A DNA stretch of 36,643 bases, from assembly GCA_004151065.3 (NCBI GenBank), contig NWUY0300059162.1:1-36643 (forward strand), read 5' to 3'. Positions 1 to 11,514 of this stretch are shown piece after piece; within the stretch, counting starts at the first letter, position 1; the number at the start of each line of letters is the position of its first letter. Source of the DNA: Larix sibirica. Lineage: Eukaryota; Streptophyta; Pinopsida; Pinales; Pinaceae. Made by a program: the position numbers and the translations under genes. The notes below the pieces were generated by a model. The model had not been told where the DNA came from. It worked only from the letters and a program-made list of their open reading frames with translations, and ran no database searches.

Positions 1-13
1 CATGGTGATGACA

Positions 14-275
14 CTAGGTCATGATGATGACACTTGCAACACTTGCGACACTTGCATAAGGGTGACGACATTTTGGTGTAACATGGAGCAACGGGATCTC
101 TTTTCTATTGTCTAGCACTAAGGCTCCCCAAAATGCAAGAAGTTCTGCACGAGTATTGGTGCCTTCACCGCAGCCCAAACTCGGTTCATAATGTAAACCA
201 TAATTTGTCAATATAAACACTCCAACACCACAAATGCCACCTTATTCTACTCCGTCAAAATAGACCACCGGTAAG
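14..275 (-). pseudogene. LINE A terminal RNase H remnant
   Basis: Reads VVYFDGVE, a stop, GGICGVGVFILTNYGLH, then CGEGTNTRAELLAFWGALVL. The FDG Asp and AEL Glu of the RNase H active site are present. The expected GDSK motif is replaced by unrelated sequence near position 80, so the C-terminal half is damaged. A small AACACTTGC-like triplication follows at about 28-54. Confidence 0.8.
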
Positions 276-493
276 TGAGATGGGAAAGAAGGGATTTGGG
301 GAGTCACCGCCTTTGTCTTAGTTATACCTAGTGAAGAACCATAAGAGAAAACATAAATAAAATTGACTACTCCCATCATGGAGAAATTGGTATCCCCAAG
401 AAGAATCAAGCATCGATACCTCCATAACCCCCAAATAAAATGAGTCGAAAAGCAAAAATTATTACGATGACACCTATGCCAATGACGAATATT

Positions 494-1042
494 TTATGCC
501 AATGAATTCTCTATCCATTGTCCCACAACCTGTAAGTGAATAGAAACTTCATCCCAAATCTGAAGAGTAACCGGGCATTGTGCAAAGAAATGATCCACCG
601 TGTCTGACGCAGCATAGCAAATAGAACATGCTATCGGTCCCATGCCTCCTTTGTGCCAATAATTTTCACCCGTTAGAATGCAATTGTGAAGATCCATCCA
701 CAAGAAACACCGGATTTTAATCGGAACCTCCCATTGCAAAACTGACATGTGCCACCACTGATGAATAGGGTGAATGGAGGAGTCGACAATAGACAAATAT
801 GCTTGATTGGTTTTAATCGCACCAATAGAATTTTGAAATGCCCACTCTAATTCATCAGTTTGAGGACTCAATATGATGTCGGCATGTGTTAGTTCTGCAA
901 TGTAAATATCCCAGATTTTGGAATCAGACAAGGATAGTTTAAGAGCTTCAACATCGATCCAATACCTACCCACCTCCGCCACATACTCTATAGAACGAGC
1001 CTGATTAAGGAAGTAAATTCCTTTTTGATGAATATTTTGCAT
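494..1042 (-). pseudogene. LINE A ORF2, zf-RVT (zinc-binding region) remnant
   Basis: An open frame of 182 codons containing PIKIRCFLWMDLHNCILTGE and then CSICYAASDTVDHFFAQCPV, the Cys-x2-Cys ... His ... Cys pattern of the zf-RVT domain found after the RT in plant LINEs. The metal ligands are present. It lies between the RT and RNase H parts in the normal order. Confidence 0.88.
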
Positions 1043-1330
1043 AGTCTAGTCCAGAATTGAAACCTGTCGAGTGGTTCCCACAATGGGATCGACCCCAACT
1101 CGGATATGGAACCCATTGCCTACACGCCATGCTAGCCATCGTTTAAGTAAGGGAATGGTATTAAGCAATCCAGACCAAACCGAAGAAACTTGCTTGCGTT
1201 TTCTCGTATAACCTCTGATTCAATTGATGACCGAAGTGCATTTGAGGTATTTGTCTCTTATCACAATACTCCACATACCGGAATCAAATAATCCCTGCCA
1301 TAGGCTTTTCCGATGGAGAGCATCGTTGAC

Positions 1331-3123
1331 CTAGAAGATATTACGCACGCACCAATCACCCTTCTCCACCGGTGAAGCAACCCACTCCCAAGCCACCAAA
1401 TGGAAACAATGTCTCTCCGAACTTGAATTCCACAAAAAATTAAATGAAATCTTCCTAATCGAATGCAAAATGGTATGAGGAGCATTGGACAGTGTGAGCC
1501 AATAAACAGGAAGACTCAGAAGGACCGAGTTCAGTAAAATCAATCGACCGCCAAGTGATAATTTCGAAAAGTCTAAGAGACCAATTTGCATTCAAACTTT
1601 TGGATCAACCAGTGCCAGTCCACAATACGATAATCACTTGGTTTGAGAAAATACCCCAGGTAAAAGAACCCCAACTTTAGATCCTGAGTCTCTAGAGGTA
1701 TAAAGTTCCTGATCTGATCATGGAATGCAACCGAGTGATTAATAGAGTAAAAACCTGAATTAGGAAAACTGATGCACATACCTGTAGCCAAGCAGAAGAG
1801 ATCGATTATAGATTTATAGTACATCCACTCCTTAATATGCCTAATGCCGAACAACAAAACATCGTCGAAAAACATAAGATGTGTAACAAAGTGATGTGCC
1901 AAGACCTTTATCCCTTTAACATAGCCTTTCGATTTAGCTTGGAGAACAAGTTGGCTCAACCCTTCAATGACTAAAAGAAATAACAACGGGTAAAGAGGGA
2001 AACCCTAACGGAGACCCCTAGAAGCCTTGAAGAAGGAAGTCGGGCATCCATTTATTAACACAACAAAGTTAGCTGATGTTACACACCCCATTATCCACTG
2101 AGTAGCCAAGTAATCCAAACCATAATTTAGTAGAAGAAGCCTAAGAAATGACCAATCTACCATGTCATACGGTTTAACCAAATCCAATTTCAATACACTC
2201 GCCTTCTGACCATTAATATTCACTGAATGTAATGTCTCCTGGGAAACCCCAACAACATCAAAGATCAGTCTCTCATGGAGAAAGCTGAATTGTTCCTTTG
2301 AAATTCCTCTTGGCAACCCCTTCTTAATCTGATTTGCGATAGTTTTGGAGATTATTTTGTAAATTAAATTACAAAGTGAAATTGGTCTCTAATCTTGAAA
2401 GGACTCAGCATTTGAAGATTTTGGGATTAATGCTAGAAAGGTAGCATTAACCCCTCCTGAAACTTTACCACTTCAACGCGCTTCTTCCACCAACTTCACC
2501 AATTCAGGACCAAGGAACTCAAAAAATTGAAGGAAAAATTCACTGGACCAACCATATAGTCCGAGACTTTTTTCCTTAGACATACCTTTCAAAATGCCTT
2601 CAAGTTCTGTGATAGTAACCGAGCTCCCAATAATTGCAGACTCCTCCTCCGAAAATAACCTTGGCATAACCGAAAGAATCTTAAAATGGGCTTCTAGATT
2701 ATTTACCTGAGGCTTGGTAAATAACTTGGAATAATATGAAATGGCCTCTAGTTTGATCTCCCGTTGAGTGGATAATTTGATTCCCTGCATTCAAAATATC
2801 CCAAATAACTCTTTTTTTGTCTCTGAGCCGCATATGAATGAAAAAATTTGGAATTTCTGTCCCCACTAGATAAACACAGTGCCCGGCTTTTGAGCCTCCA
2901 CAGTTCTTCATCATGATTTAGAATGACTGATTTTTCTGCTTCTAATGAAAGAATCTCATCAGTAACATATATTCCCAGTGGCGCCGAGTATAATATATTT
3001 AGTTCAAAGTCGATCCGACAAAGTTCAGAATTGAGTGACCACTTTTTGCTGAGGATCCATGGAGAGACCAACGCTTTTAAAGACCTAAGAAAGGAAGGCA
3101 ACTTGTGCATAGTAGAACCTTGA
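1331..3123 (-). pseudogene. LINE A ORF2, reverse transcriptase domain remnant
   Basis: Motifs in order on the - strand: LWRLKSRALCLSSGDRNSKF (before the RT), KEKSLGLYGW, LIPKS near 2430, a RPISL motif preceded by an in-frame stop near 2390, ISKEQFSFL, VLKLDLVKPYDMVDW (first catalytic Asp block), INGCPTSFFKASRGLR followed by TAG where Gln is expected (about 2004), and THLMFFDDVLLFG with the Asp-Asp pair intact. The thumb-like region LGGRLILLNSVLLSLPVYW follows, down to 1331. Frames change several times. Confidence 0.88.
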
Positions 3124-3143
3124 TAAGACTTAGAAAAAAGATC

Positions 3144-3928
3144 CTAGTGTTGAGTAACTAGATGAACAAAGGTGATATCTTCCGACCAAATCGGACAGTA
3201 CTTAAAGGGATATTGAATACGATCAAAATTAACTCCCAGCTTCAGTATAATAGGCATATGGTTAGAAATGTGGACATTTTCCACCCAATAATTGCAATAT
3301 GCCAACCCCGAGTAAAGGGTTTCTTGAACCAAGAAACGATCTAATCGTTTTGCAACAGCCTCTAATCCCTGTTTGCCATTCTGCCAGGTAGGTAAAAATG
3401 GAGAAGGGACAAGATCAATAAGGTGATGTGAATCCACCATGTTCCCAAACCAGCCATTACTACAAGCATCACAAGCCCTCGTACCCCACGACTCTCGAGC
3501 AACTAATGTGAAATTTAAGTTCCCAGCCACAATAAGTGACCCAAGGTCTAATAGCCCACTACTCCCGAGCTCAGACCAATAACCCATATTGTCACCAACA
3601 ACCCCATAACAATTAAACAGGTGTAGTGAAATATTTAGTTCTTGGCTTCGACCCGCAAGAAGAATGCCACCCCCAGTGAAGTAGGGTCAAAAATCAAATA
3701 GAGAAGAGTTCCAGGCTAAAATTAAGCCACCGAGTGCCCTTCGACATCAATAGAACAACAAACCCAGTTTGGAAGTAAGCTCCCAAGAAAAGGTCGAGCC
3801 TTAACCCCAACCACCAATGTATCTTGAAGCAGTACCACATCCGGACATACCGAAACCAACAAATGACGGAGAGCTAGCCTTTTGGGGGCACTCCCAACCC
3901 CTCTGATGTTCAAGGACAAAATCTTCAT
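3144..3928 (-). pseudogene. LINE A ORF2, AP-endonuclease domain remnant
   Basis: Starts at ATG 3928 with MKILSLNIRGVG, the usual first motif of plant LINE ORF2 with its catalytic Asn. The second motif, normally LLQET, reads LLQDT (Glu to Asp). The third, normally GDLN, reads GNLN (Asp to Asn), followed by NFTL and, further on, RLDRFL. The last motif, normally SDHxPI, reads SNHMPI (Asp to Asn). Three acidic catalytic positions have therefore changed. A frameshift lies between about 3720 and 3590. Nicking activity is very unlikely. Confidence 0.85.
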
Positions 3929-5042
3929 GGAACAACAACCATATCAACCGCCAATGCTCTAAGAGGCCTAAATACATTTGAAATCAGATCTAAAGTGGGA
4001 GAAACAATGCCAGCGGAGGATGTGGGGTCTGAACCAATAACCAACACAGAGTCTTCAATCCCATTAGTAAATCAGGCCAAATCTTTTCTCCGCCTTTCCC
4101 CAGTTTTCTTCCGAATGGTAACATTCAGATTTGAAGAAGCCAGGGGCAATGGTGACTCCGAGGTGCTGCTAAAGAGTTGTAAAGGGTCTCTAAAGAGCCC
4201 GTTCGAGGATGAAGACGAAGAGGAATGGACAAAAACTGGTGTCAGAGCTCGTGGTATAGACGAAATAGTACCCTCAAATGGAAGTAGAATCTCTAGTTCA
4301 TCCCGCAAAAGCTGAGTATCTGAGATTTGGATAAGAGGGGAAATGGAAGAGAGTTGGTATCTAACCCCAAATCCGTAGACACCACCGTCTCTACCTCCTC
4401 AATCTCTCTGCGAAATTTTTTCCCATCAGAGTGACAAATAACTGATGGAGTAGTATGTCCAACAACGCCAGTAAATTCCTGTTCTAAATCATCTAAAATA
4501 GAAAAATCATGGTCTGACAAAGACTGGATAAATGATGGGAAATGAAGTTTAAGTTTCCCCAAGAGAGAGGAGGAAATACCAGGATCAGGAGAAAGCTGTT
4601 CCATACCTCGAGACAGGGTTAGTGAAGTAGGTTCTGGTAGCTGTGTAGTAACCCTAACATTCTCAACCTCATAAACCAGATTAGTAGACAATCTACAGAC
4701 GTTCCGAAGATGACCTGCTTCTCCATAGTTGAAACACCGAAAGGGAGTATTCCAGTAGTCTAACTGCTGGTATATTATCCTATCCCCTCAGCGAATGTTT
4801 ATAGCATCCGGTAACCCTATCCCCACATTGATTTCCGTTAATACCCATGCCATCCTCTTATCCACACGAAATAATGACTTATCGTCACAGAAGATAAATT
4901 TCCCGATGTGATTTGCCATGCTAGCAAAGACCTCACATGACCATAATTCCAATGAAAACCCCTTAAGTAGAACCCAAAAATGATTGCGCTGAAGTATCTC
5001 TCTCACTGGGTTGAAGTCTGAATGCCATCTCTTTAGACACAA
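3925..5042 (-). pseudogene. LINE A ORF1 (nucleic-acid-binding, gag-like) remnant
   Basis: The first part (5042-4788) has CLKRWHSDFNP and FWVLLKGFSLELW, typical of the DUF4283 region of plant LINE ORF1. Near 4738-4697 a CCHC-type knuckle reads CFNYGEAGHLRNVC, in which the second Cys is Tyr. A Ser- and Pro-rich tail follows, with a basic cluster RKKTGERRRK (near 4110-4080) and a stop at 4072-4074. In that frame the remaining 49 codons reach a TGA at 3925-3927, which overlaps the ORF2 ATG at 3926-3928. At least one frameshift and two stops break it. Confidence 0.75.
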
Positions 5043-5085
5043 AGACCCCTACCTAGCATTTCCCTGGAGTTGATCATGGGGAAAT

Positions 5086-5390
5086 TATTATTTTTATTAA
5101 CGAGGTAACGCTTAGCTCGAAATTTTAAAGTTTTGAATTGTTCTAAAATCCTTAAAACTATTTTTTTAGTTAGCTCGAAATTATAAATTATTTTAAAATC
5201 AGTCCAATTTCTTAATGCAAAGTTGTATGATTAAAGTTCATCAAATTTTCCCATTAGATTTAGGGAATTTCCAACAAAAGTACGTGAAGTTTGTATTTTC
5301 AAAAGAAAAGCAGAAACGCAAAACAAATTCATTGCGCCGATTCAAAGCATATCGAGCAATCTCAGAGCAAACCTCGGCAGTTGAACGATA
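5086..5390 (+). promoter_or_regulatory. SPCS2 promoter and 5' leader region
   Basis: About 300 bp separate the last recognisable residue of LINE A from the SPCS2 start codon. The region is AT-rich, with a TATA-like ATTATAAATT near 5180-5190, a CCAAT-type AGTCCAATTT near 5202-5211, and a purine-rich leader before the ATG. Two similar stretches beginning GCTCGAAATT (about 5116 and 5173) form an imperfect direct repeat. The transcription start cannot be fixed from sequence; the promoter role is inferred from position. Confidence 0.45.
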
Positions 5391-5504
5391 ATGGCAGCCA
5401 AGGGTTCTGCTAGCGACAAATCCACGGCGTCTTTGGCCCCGAAGAAGGTCAATCTCAACGATCCAAATGCCATCAAGCACCTCCTTGATGAAACGGCCTC
5501 CGAG
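5391..5504 (+). CDS. SPCS2: SPCS2 exon 1 (coding part)
   Basis: Codes residues 1-38, the cytosolic N-terminus. The ATG has A at -3 and G at +4, a good plant start context. The exon ends in phase 0 at GAG, followed by a strong GTAAGT donor at 5505-5510. Intron 1 is 304 bp and ends TTCTGTAG at 5808. Confidence 0.93.
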
Positions 5505-8500
5505 GTAAGTAAATCTCAAACCTCATCTAGAACAATGAATTATCGCTCAAGATGTCCATAAATCCCAATCGGGTGATGGATCAGCGTGTGTTTGTCTGTA
5601 CTGTTGTAGGGTGGCAACTGTTGAATTTTAAGATCTCTCTGCGAAATTTTAGGGGCACTCTTGCCATTTTATCAAGGAACCTCTTTTCATGTCTGGAAAT
5701 TAGTGTTTAGGGTTTAATTTTATATATTTCAGTGTTAATTTATTTTTTAATCCGTGTTCAGGGTTTGGATTTTTTAATTAAGATTTCAATAATTCGCTGT
5801 TTCTGTAGGTGGTATTCAGCCGAGGGTATGTGGAGAACGTGTCGCTGAGTAATGTCAAAATGGTGATCGGTGTCCTCATCATCGGCATTGCCCTGGCGGC
5901 CCAGTTTTATCCCAAGAAGTTCCCAGAAAATAAAAATTTTCTTATTGGCTGCATTATATTATATCCTTTTATGACACAATTTTGCAGTTTACCGTGAGGG
6001 TTTTTTGGGCTATTTAGGGTTGAAATTATGGACTTTAATGGCTTTCATAAGCTTTTTCATTGTGCTTTCTCTTGCTGAAAATGTGAGCATCAACTTTCTC
6101 CAAAACCCAACAGCTATCGCTGAAGCTTTAGATTTCTGGATATCTTTTTTTTTTGTATTTCCTGTAGTACGAGTTTGTTTTGCTGTAAATAGTTTGCTCC
6201 CATGAATGATCAGAGTTTGTTTATTTGTTAATCTTTTGAATTTTTCTGTTTGACCAAACAAATGGTTATGAACGCTGAGTCATTATCCAAAATATAGTTT
6301 TTAACTTTTTTCTTTCTTCTCATCTATGTCTCTCCCCCACGTGGAAGAGGGATCTTAATATGCCCCAATCCCGAATCTCTGCTGTTCTGCATCTGTTTTG
6401 AAGTAAGATTTCCTTCCATTCGCCTTGGAGCTTTTTCTTCGTCCATGTTTCCCAATTTAACTTTTCAATGAACTCTAGTTAAAAAGGCTGCAGCTGAACT
6501 GTACAGCTGACTATTACAAAAAGATATATCGGTCTGGGTGTGATCACCAGAACCTCTTGTGCACAAAAAGAAGCTATCGTTGTCCTAATATCTCTTTCAG
6601 AAGAGTATACATCTGATAGTAGATACCTACAACAAAGAGAGTTTTACATAGAATAACAGCAAACTAGTGAAATGAGTGCTGACTGTAGGCTTCATCAGGG
6701 TCACCATTGTCTTGCTGTGGCCTTGCAGTCTCAATATCCATAGTTTCCATCATATGTGAAACTGTTTCATCGTCCTTGGTGAGTACCCGTGGTTGGAAAC
6801 TTGGAAGCTGCTGAATAATTGCCTTTAAGAATTGCATCCACAGTGGCCTTTAAGGATATGCATTCAGCTTTCAAGGCTTGAATTTGGCCTCTGTGTTGCA
6901 TGATGATGGTCCTTAACTCATTATGAGTTGTATTTTCATTGCTGTGCATAGTATTGGAGAGAGAGATGAGGGAGGTTCTGTTCTCATTGTTAAAGGTTTC
7001 ATGCCTTCTCAACATTCTTTGCATTTCACATATTGCCTATTGACACTTGCTGTGGCAGCCGTGGCAATCTATATTAATGGGAGTTCCAAAGAAATGAGCC
7101 AACAGCCACTGGGGGGTGACGAGAGGATTGCCAACCTTAAGTGTGGGAGAGAGATCAAAATGCAGACCCCCAGGTTCGTGGAGAACTGAAACAGGGTTCC
7201 GAAGACAAAAAATATACCCAGATCTCTCTCCTGAAATTGACTCTGCAATTTCTCTCAAATCCCAGTTTGAAACGAGGCAGCTACTACCTAGCTCAGTGAC
7301 CAGAGTGAATAAGACGGCAGGTCCCCAATAGCAAGTAGTAGAAGCAAAAAATGACACAGCAGGGGACCGAAAAAAAGTATAACTAATGACAGAACGGGGG
7401 GAGCGGGCACAACTCCAATCCTTACCTTGAACTTAACCCAAGTACCAAAATACGATCAGAAGTTCTGATTCCTGAATCCTCTTTTCAGTCCACAGAAGCA
7501 CCCGAAGACAGACAAGATTGTAAATAAAACCCGGTTATACTTCCATTTCATCCGCTGAAGAAGCTGGCAACAGATCAAACATACCTTTGCTGGATCATAG
7601 CCGGAACCTTTTCCAAGAATTCTATGACTTGCGCCCTCCATTCTCTCACCTTTGCCAGGATTAACCATTGCAGAGCATTGAAATTGAAAGGACAGAGAGT
7701 GGGATGATATGTTTGGTGCCATCCCATACTCTCCAAGCCTTTAATTGCACTTGCGTTCTCCTCACCATTGTTGATGCTATGCATACCTTTGCATGCTTGT
7801 TGATTAATGGAAGATCTGTAGTAGTCAATGATCATTAACATAAGGGGAGTGGGTAATGCCCCATTTTTTAACCAAGTTCTGATTTGCATTACCATTCTAA
7901 CCATCATGGAATTGGAATATGGAGAACAACACCATTTTTTTTACACATCCCTTCGTCCAATTGGGAGGCCAAATTGTCTTGCAGATCTGCTCACCCATTG
8001 AGTTCTCGGAGGACATGGAAGAAGCTAATCTCCTGAAACCTTAAAGCTTCTTGTTGGATTCAAGTAATCAGTCTGGTGAGTGGTAGATTGAGAGTTTGAC
8101 TGTTCTTGTTCTTGTTTGATTAGAATAGTCAAATCTCCTATTACTAAAACAGACTATATCTTGGTTGCGTTGATGCTCTGGAGTCCGTGTAGTAGTGCAT
8201 AGGCCCCTGCTTGATTATTTGTGGCTTTCTGAGTCCCCAAGCATAGCTGGTCTCCCTGTTTCCTCCAGGATCAAGGATGATCCCCTGGCTCCTGCAACCC
8301 CTAGCCCTAAATATTTATAGTTCTGTATGATTTCAAGGTTCATTTCTGAAGCTGATTTGAGTCTGGTTTGGTATCCCTTTAAGTGAAAATATGACCACCA
8401 TAGTCTTGCCCCTAAAAGGTCTTCAATGCTGATAGGTCAAATCCAGATGATTAGTGCAAAACTTCTTTGTATTCACATATTGGATATTGCCCCTCGATAC

Positions 8501-11479
8501 ATTTATTTTTTCCCGTTCATTTGTAGAATGAAATGTTGCATTGGATGTAAGCTGTTCCATCCCATAGGCCAGTTGGTCTCATGCATGCTCTAATAGATTT
8601 CTCTCTTTCTTTCTCTCTAAATGAACATTCTGAGTCTATTTTGTTTTATCAGTTAAAAAGCTAGAATTTTTTGTTGCATCAACTTATTTAAGTGAAATTA
8701 TCTTAATAATGGATTTTTTAACGGAGCCATAATTCTAGTGTTATTCTGTTTTTAAAGTAAATTTTTTACTACGGGAACTTAAACTAATCATTTTTTGAAC
8801 ATGGAAGTATGAACTTTGAATATATGAAATTTATATATTTTTTTCAATGGTGTTGATAGTGTTTGGAATTTGTATTGTCTTGACTCTGGCAAGTATGTTA
8901 TCTTCAATGGATTGTTGCAGTTTATCATTTATACAAAGGAGAAGAACACTATTCTCTTCACAAATCCTCTCCCTGTAAGTTCCCATGTAACTGTGATCTG
9001 TACATATTTTGCTTTGTCTTGTATATACACACAATTTTATAGTGGAATCGGCAGTTATGTATTGTTGGAGTTATGTCTTTGATCTGTGTTATGCAAGGGA
9101 CAAATGAGCAAAGTCAAGGAAGTGAACTTCTAGTAGTTGTCTGATTCTGATACTTGTCTGTTGTAGTTATTAACTTATTAGCTAATATGATTCATCACTG
9201 AGAATTAGTAGTCTTAGCCTTTAGGCACTTCTAATAAATCTGTTAGTCTAAGAAATTCCGACTCCTGAACCTTGTTAGACTTCGACATACAACCAGTCTG
9301 TTTTCAATTGACAAGAATTGGTCCTTGCAAGCTCTTGCCTTAAAAAACATTGAAGTTGGGAAGATGCTTCTTGCAAAGGGGTAAGGCTTCCCATGAAGTA
9401 TTTATAATGGCATTGGGCAAGTAGCTTTTTTGGTTGCTATGTCTGTGATTCCATGCAGTGAGAGATTCTTTATTTCTAGCCCACATCTCTTACTAACAAA
9501 TTGCCTTTTCTAGATGAGCTGTACTTATGAAATCCTGTCCTTTCTTGAAAGTTATTGATGGCCCTATTCAGGAGTATTGGTTTGTTACTTTTTCTATTGT
9601 GGTTATTTTTATAAAATTGGTTGGTTATCTTAGAGCTCCAAATAACATACAGAAAATAGAGTGGAAATCACCACAAGTGCAGAATGTTTGTTATGCTTTG
9701 GACCTGCTTTGCCAAACGCTACAATAGTCATACTCATATATTAAAATCTGGACTAGTTTTGCATAGGCAAATATAAATATATTTTTAATTACATGCCATT
9801 GATTCACAATTAATCATGATGTGCCAAATTTTCAAAGCATTAAGCATCGATCTAATTTGTATATGATTTAATTATTAGTGTCAGCAGTTGCAAATCTCTT
9901 CAAATTAAATATTTTTGGTAAACAATTTATATAGTGTATTTTTTTTTTAACAGGAACAAAAAGGAATGGATCTAAACTTACAAATTAGCTTACAATGCCT
10001 CAACTATACCCGTGAGGCAACTTTGCTATGAAAAATTCGTTATTACTACCATGCCTTTTATTTTTCTTCTTCTTTTGATCTTTGAAAGGAGTTTGACTCA
10101 GTTTTCTATTAGTGCCATCTCCTTCTTTTGAATCTTCTTTGGATGAGTTTGTTTGCTAATCTTCTGAAGGGTCCTTAGTTCCACTGGCTTTTGTGGCTTG
10201 GCCTATTTTGTTTTTCTGTTGTTGAATTGGATTGATTGCCGTTCCTTTCCTTAATAACCTTCTTTCCTTCTTTTCTTTGGCCTTGTCCCTGATTTTCTAC
10301 GTCTTCAGGATGCGAGTCACCCTCAATTGATTCCCCTTTTGGCAGATGATAAGGGCTCATTCCTTTCTTATTTGGCTTGCCTCAACCAACCTGATTTCGT
10401 TCTTTTTTTCTGCTTTTGAAGTCCATCTTCTTAGAGGGTTCTGCTAGACTGCAGGAGCAGGTTACATGGCCATATTCAAGGGGAAGTCTGCAACGAAGGT
10501 CATGTTTTCATAGTCAAGAAGATGGGTTTAGAACTTTAGGTATTATTTTAATTTTATGGTCTGCAACTCAGCACTTCAGGAATCCCCTTTTTGATGTCCA
10601 TTTTTAAACATATTCTGGCATAGGTAACCACAACCCTCAATTGGCATGGAGCTGTGAGACAAGAATTTACCAGATGATTACCTATACTCTAGGATTCTTT
10701 TGTCCCAGAGAAAGACAGGGAGATTTGTGAACTTCACCTGCATTAAAATCACTTTGAATCTTCCAACACAGAGTTGACCTCTGGGTGCCTGGGTTTCATG
10801 CATAGAATGGTATTTCCCTGCTACCAATGTCCTCCCTGAAGGACTACTGACCTAGCTTCCTCATTTCAAAAGCGATACAACTGAATCCTCTTGCTAAAAT
10901 TGCATGGCACATTATTGTTATGGGCAGATGGTGGATTGATAACGGTTAATCTCATGCTGAGTTTAAAAGCGCAATGTCCAGTGGCTCAAAGGTTAATGTT
11001 TCGTATTGTTGACAAGCCAATTAATTCTTCTCACATCTTGCCAATATGAACAAGTGTGTCACGAATGGGCTCCAAGAATGAAAGTAAAGGAAATCTCCTG
11101 AATATCACTTCCAAATACATGTGTCAGCAGCGCATGATGATGAAATAGATTGGGTTATAAGAAATCTTCATGCATGCAAAATGACAACCACTCCCAAATA
11201 CCAGACATCGGCAACACTTGATGAATGGCATAAATGGGCAAATATAATACACATACGTTCAGTCACAAAGGCTGGACACAAAGTAGAAACATTGATCAAC
11301 AGAGAAGTGCAGGAAAGACTTGAAGTCAATAGGACAAGAAAGAATGGTATGAGGTTGCTTTATTTGGTCCCCCAACACCTCCGATATTCACAACTGAGGA
11401 ACTAGAATTCTAGACCCTGATTCATTGTATGCAACCACTGTAAGTGGTTGCCAGTCAACATTCAAACCAATTATGAAAG

Positions 11480-11514
<35 letters not shown>

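Larger units (their letters stand above)
1..5085 (-). mobile_element. LINE A: decayed plant L1-type retrotransposon, runs off the window start
   Basis: Reading the - strand from high to low coordinates gives the full plant L1 order: ORF1 with a DUF4283-like region and a damaged zinc knuckle, then AP endonuclease, reverse transcriptase, zf-RVT and a terminal RNase H. Plant L1 elements with an added RNase H domain are known. The ORF1 N-terminus is missing, so the copy is 5'-truncated near 5085. Its 3' end lies beyond the window start. Several frameshifts, in-frame stops and lost catalytic residues make it non-functional. It is head-to-head with SPCS2. Confidence 0.9.
5961..8892 (+). other. SPCS2 intron 2, putative U12-type AT-AA intron
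   Basis: The intron begins ATATCCTTTT, an exact match to the U12 donor consensus ATATCCTT. Near the acceptor, TGTCTTGAC (8876-8884) matches 7 of 9 positions of the U12 branch consensus TTCCTTRAY. Its branch A at 8883 lies 9 nt before the last intron base, and there is no polypyrimidine tract between. Keeping frame and the family protein sequence forces the join TT|G at 5960/8893, so the intron ends AA. Ending one base later (AG) would shift the frame. Seen: donor, branch-like motif and frame. Inferred: splicing by the minor spliceosome. The intron is 2932 bp and contains antisense retroelement relics. Confidence 0.8.

Noticed and set aside
3995-4315. 106-codon + strand frame
   Set aside because: It overlaps the LINE A ORF1 tail on the other strand and has no recognisable motifs.
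5241-5519. 92-codon - strand frame over SPCS2 exon 1
   Set aside because: It is the antisense shadow of a well-supported exon and has no family resemblance.
5985-5995. GT at about 5986 as an ordinary donor for exon 2
   Set aside because: Using it would add about nine residues foreign to the family inside the second membrane segment, and the site (GTTTAC) is weak.
8894-8896. AG acceptor of intron 2 ending at 8893 (AT-AG intron)
   Set aside because: It would join TT to TAT and shift exon 3 out of the conserved frame.
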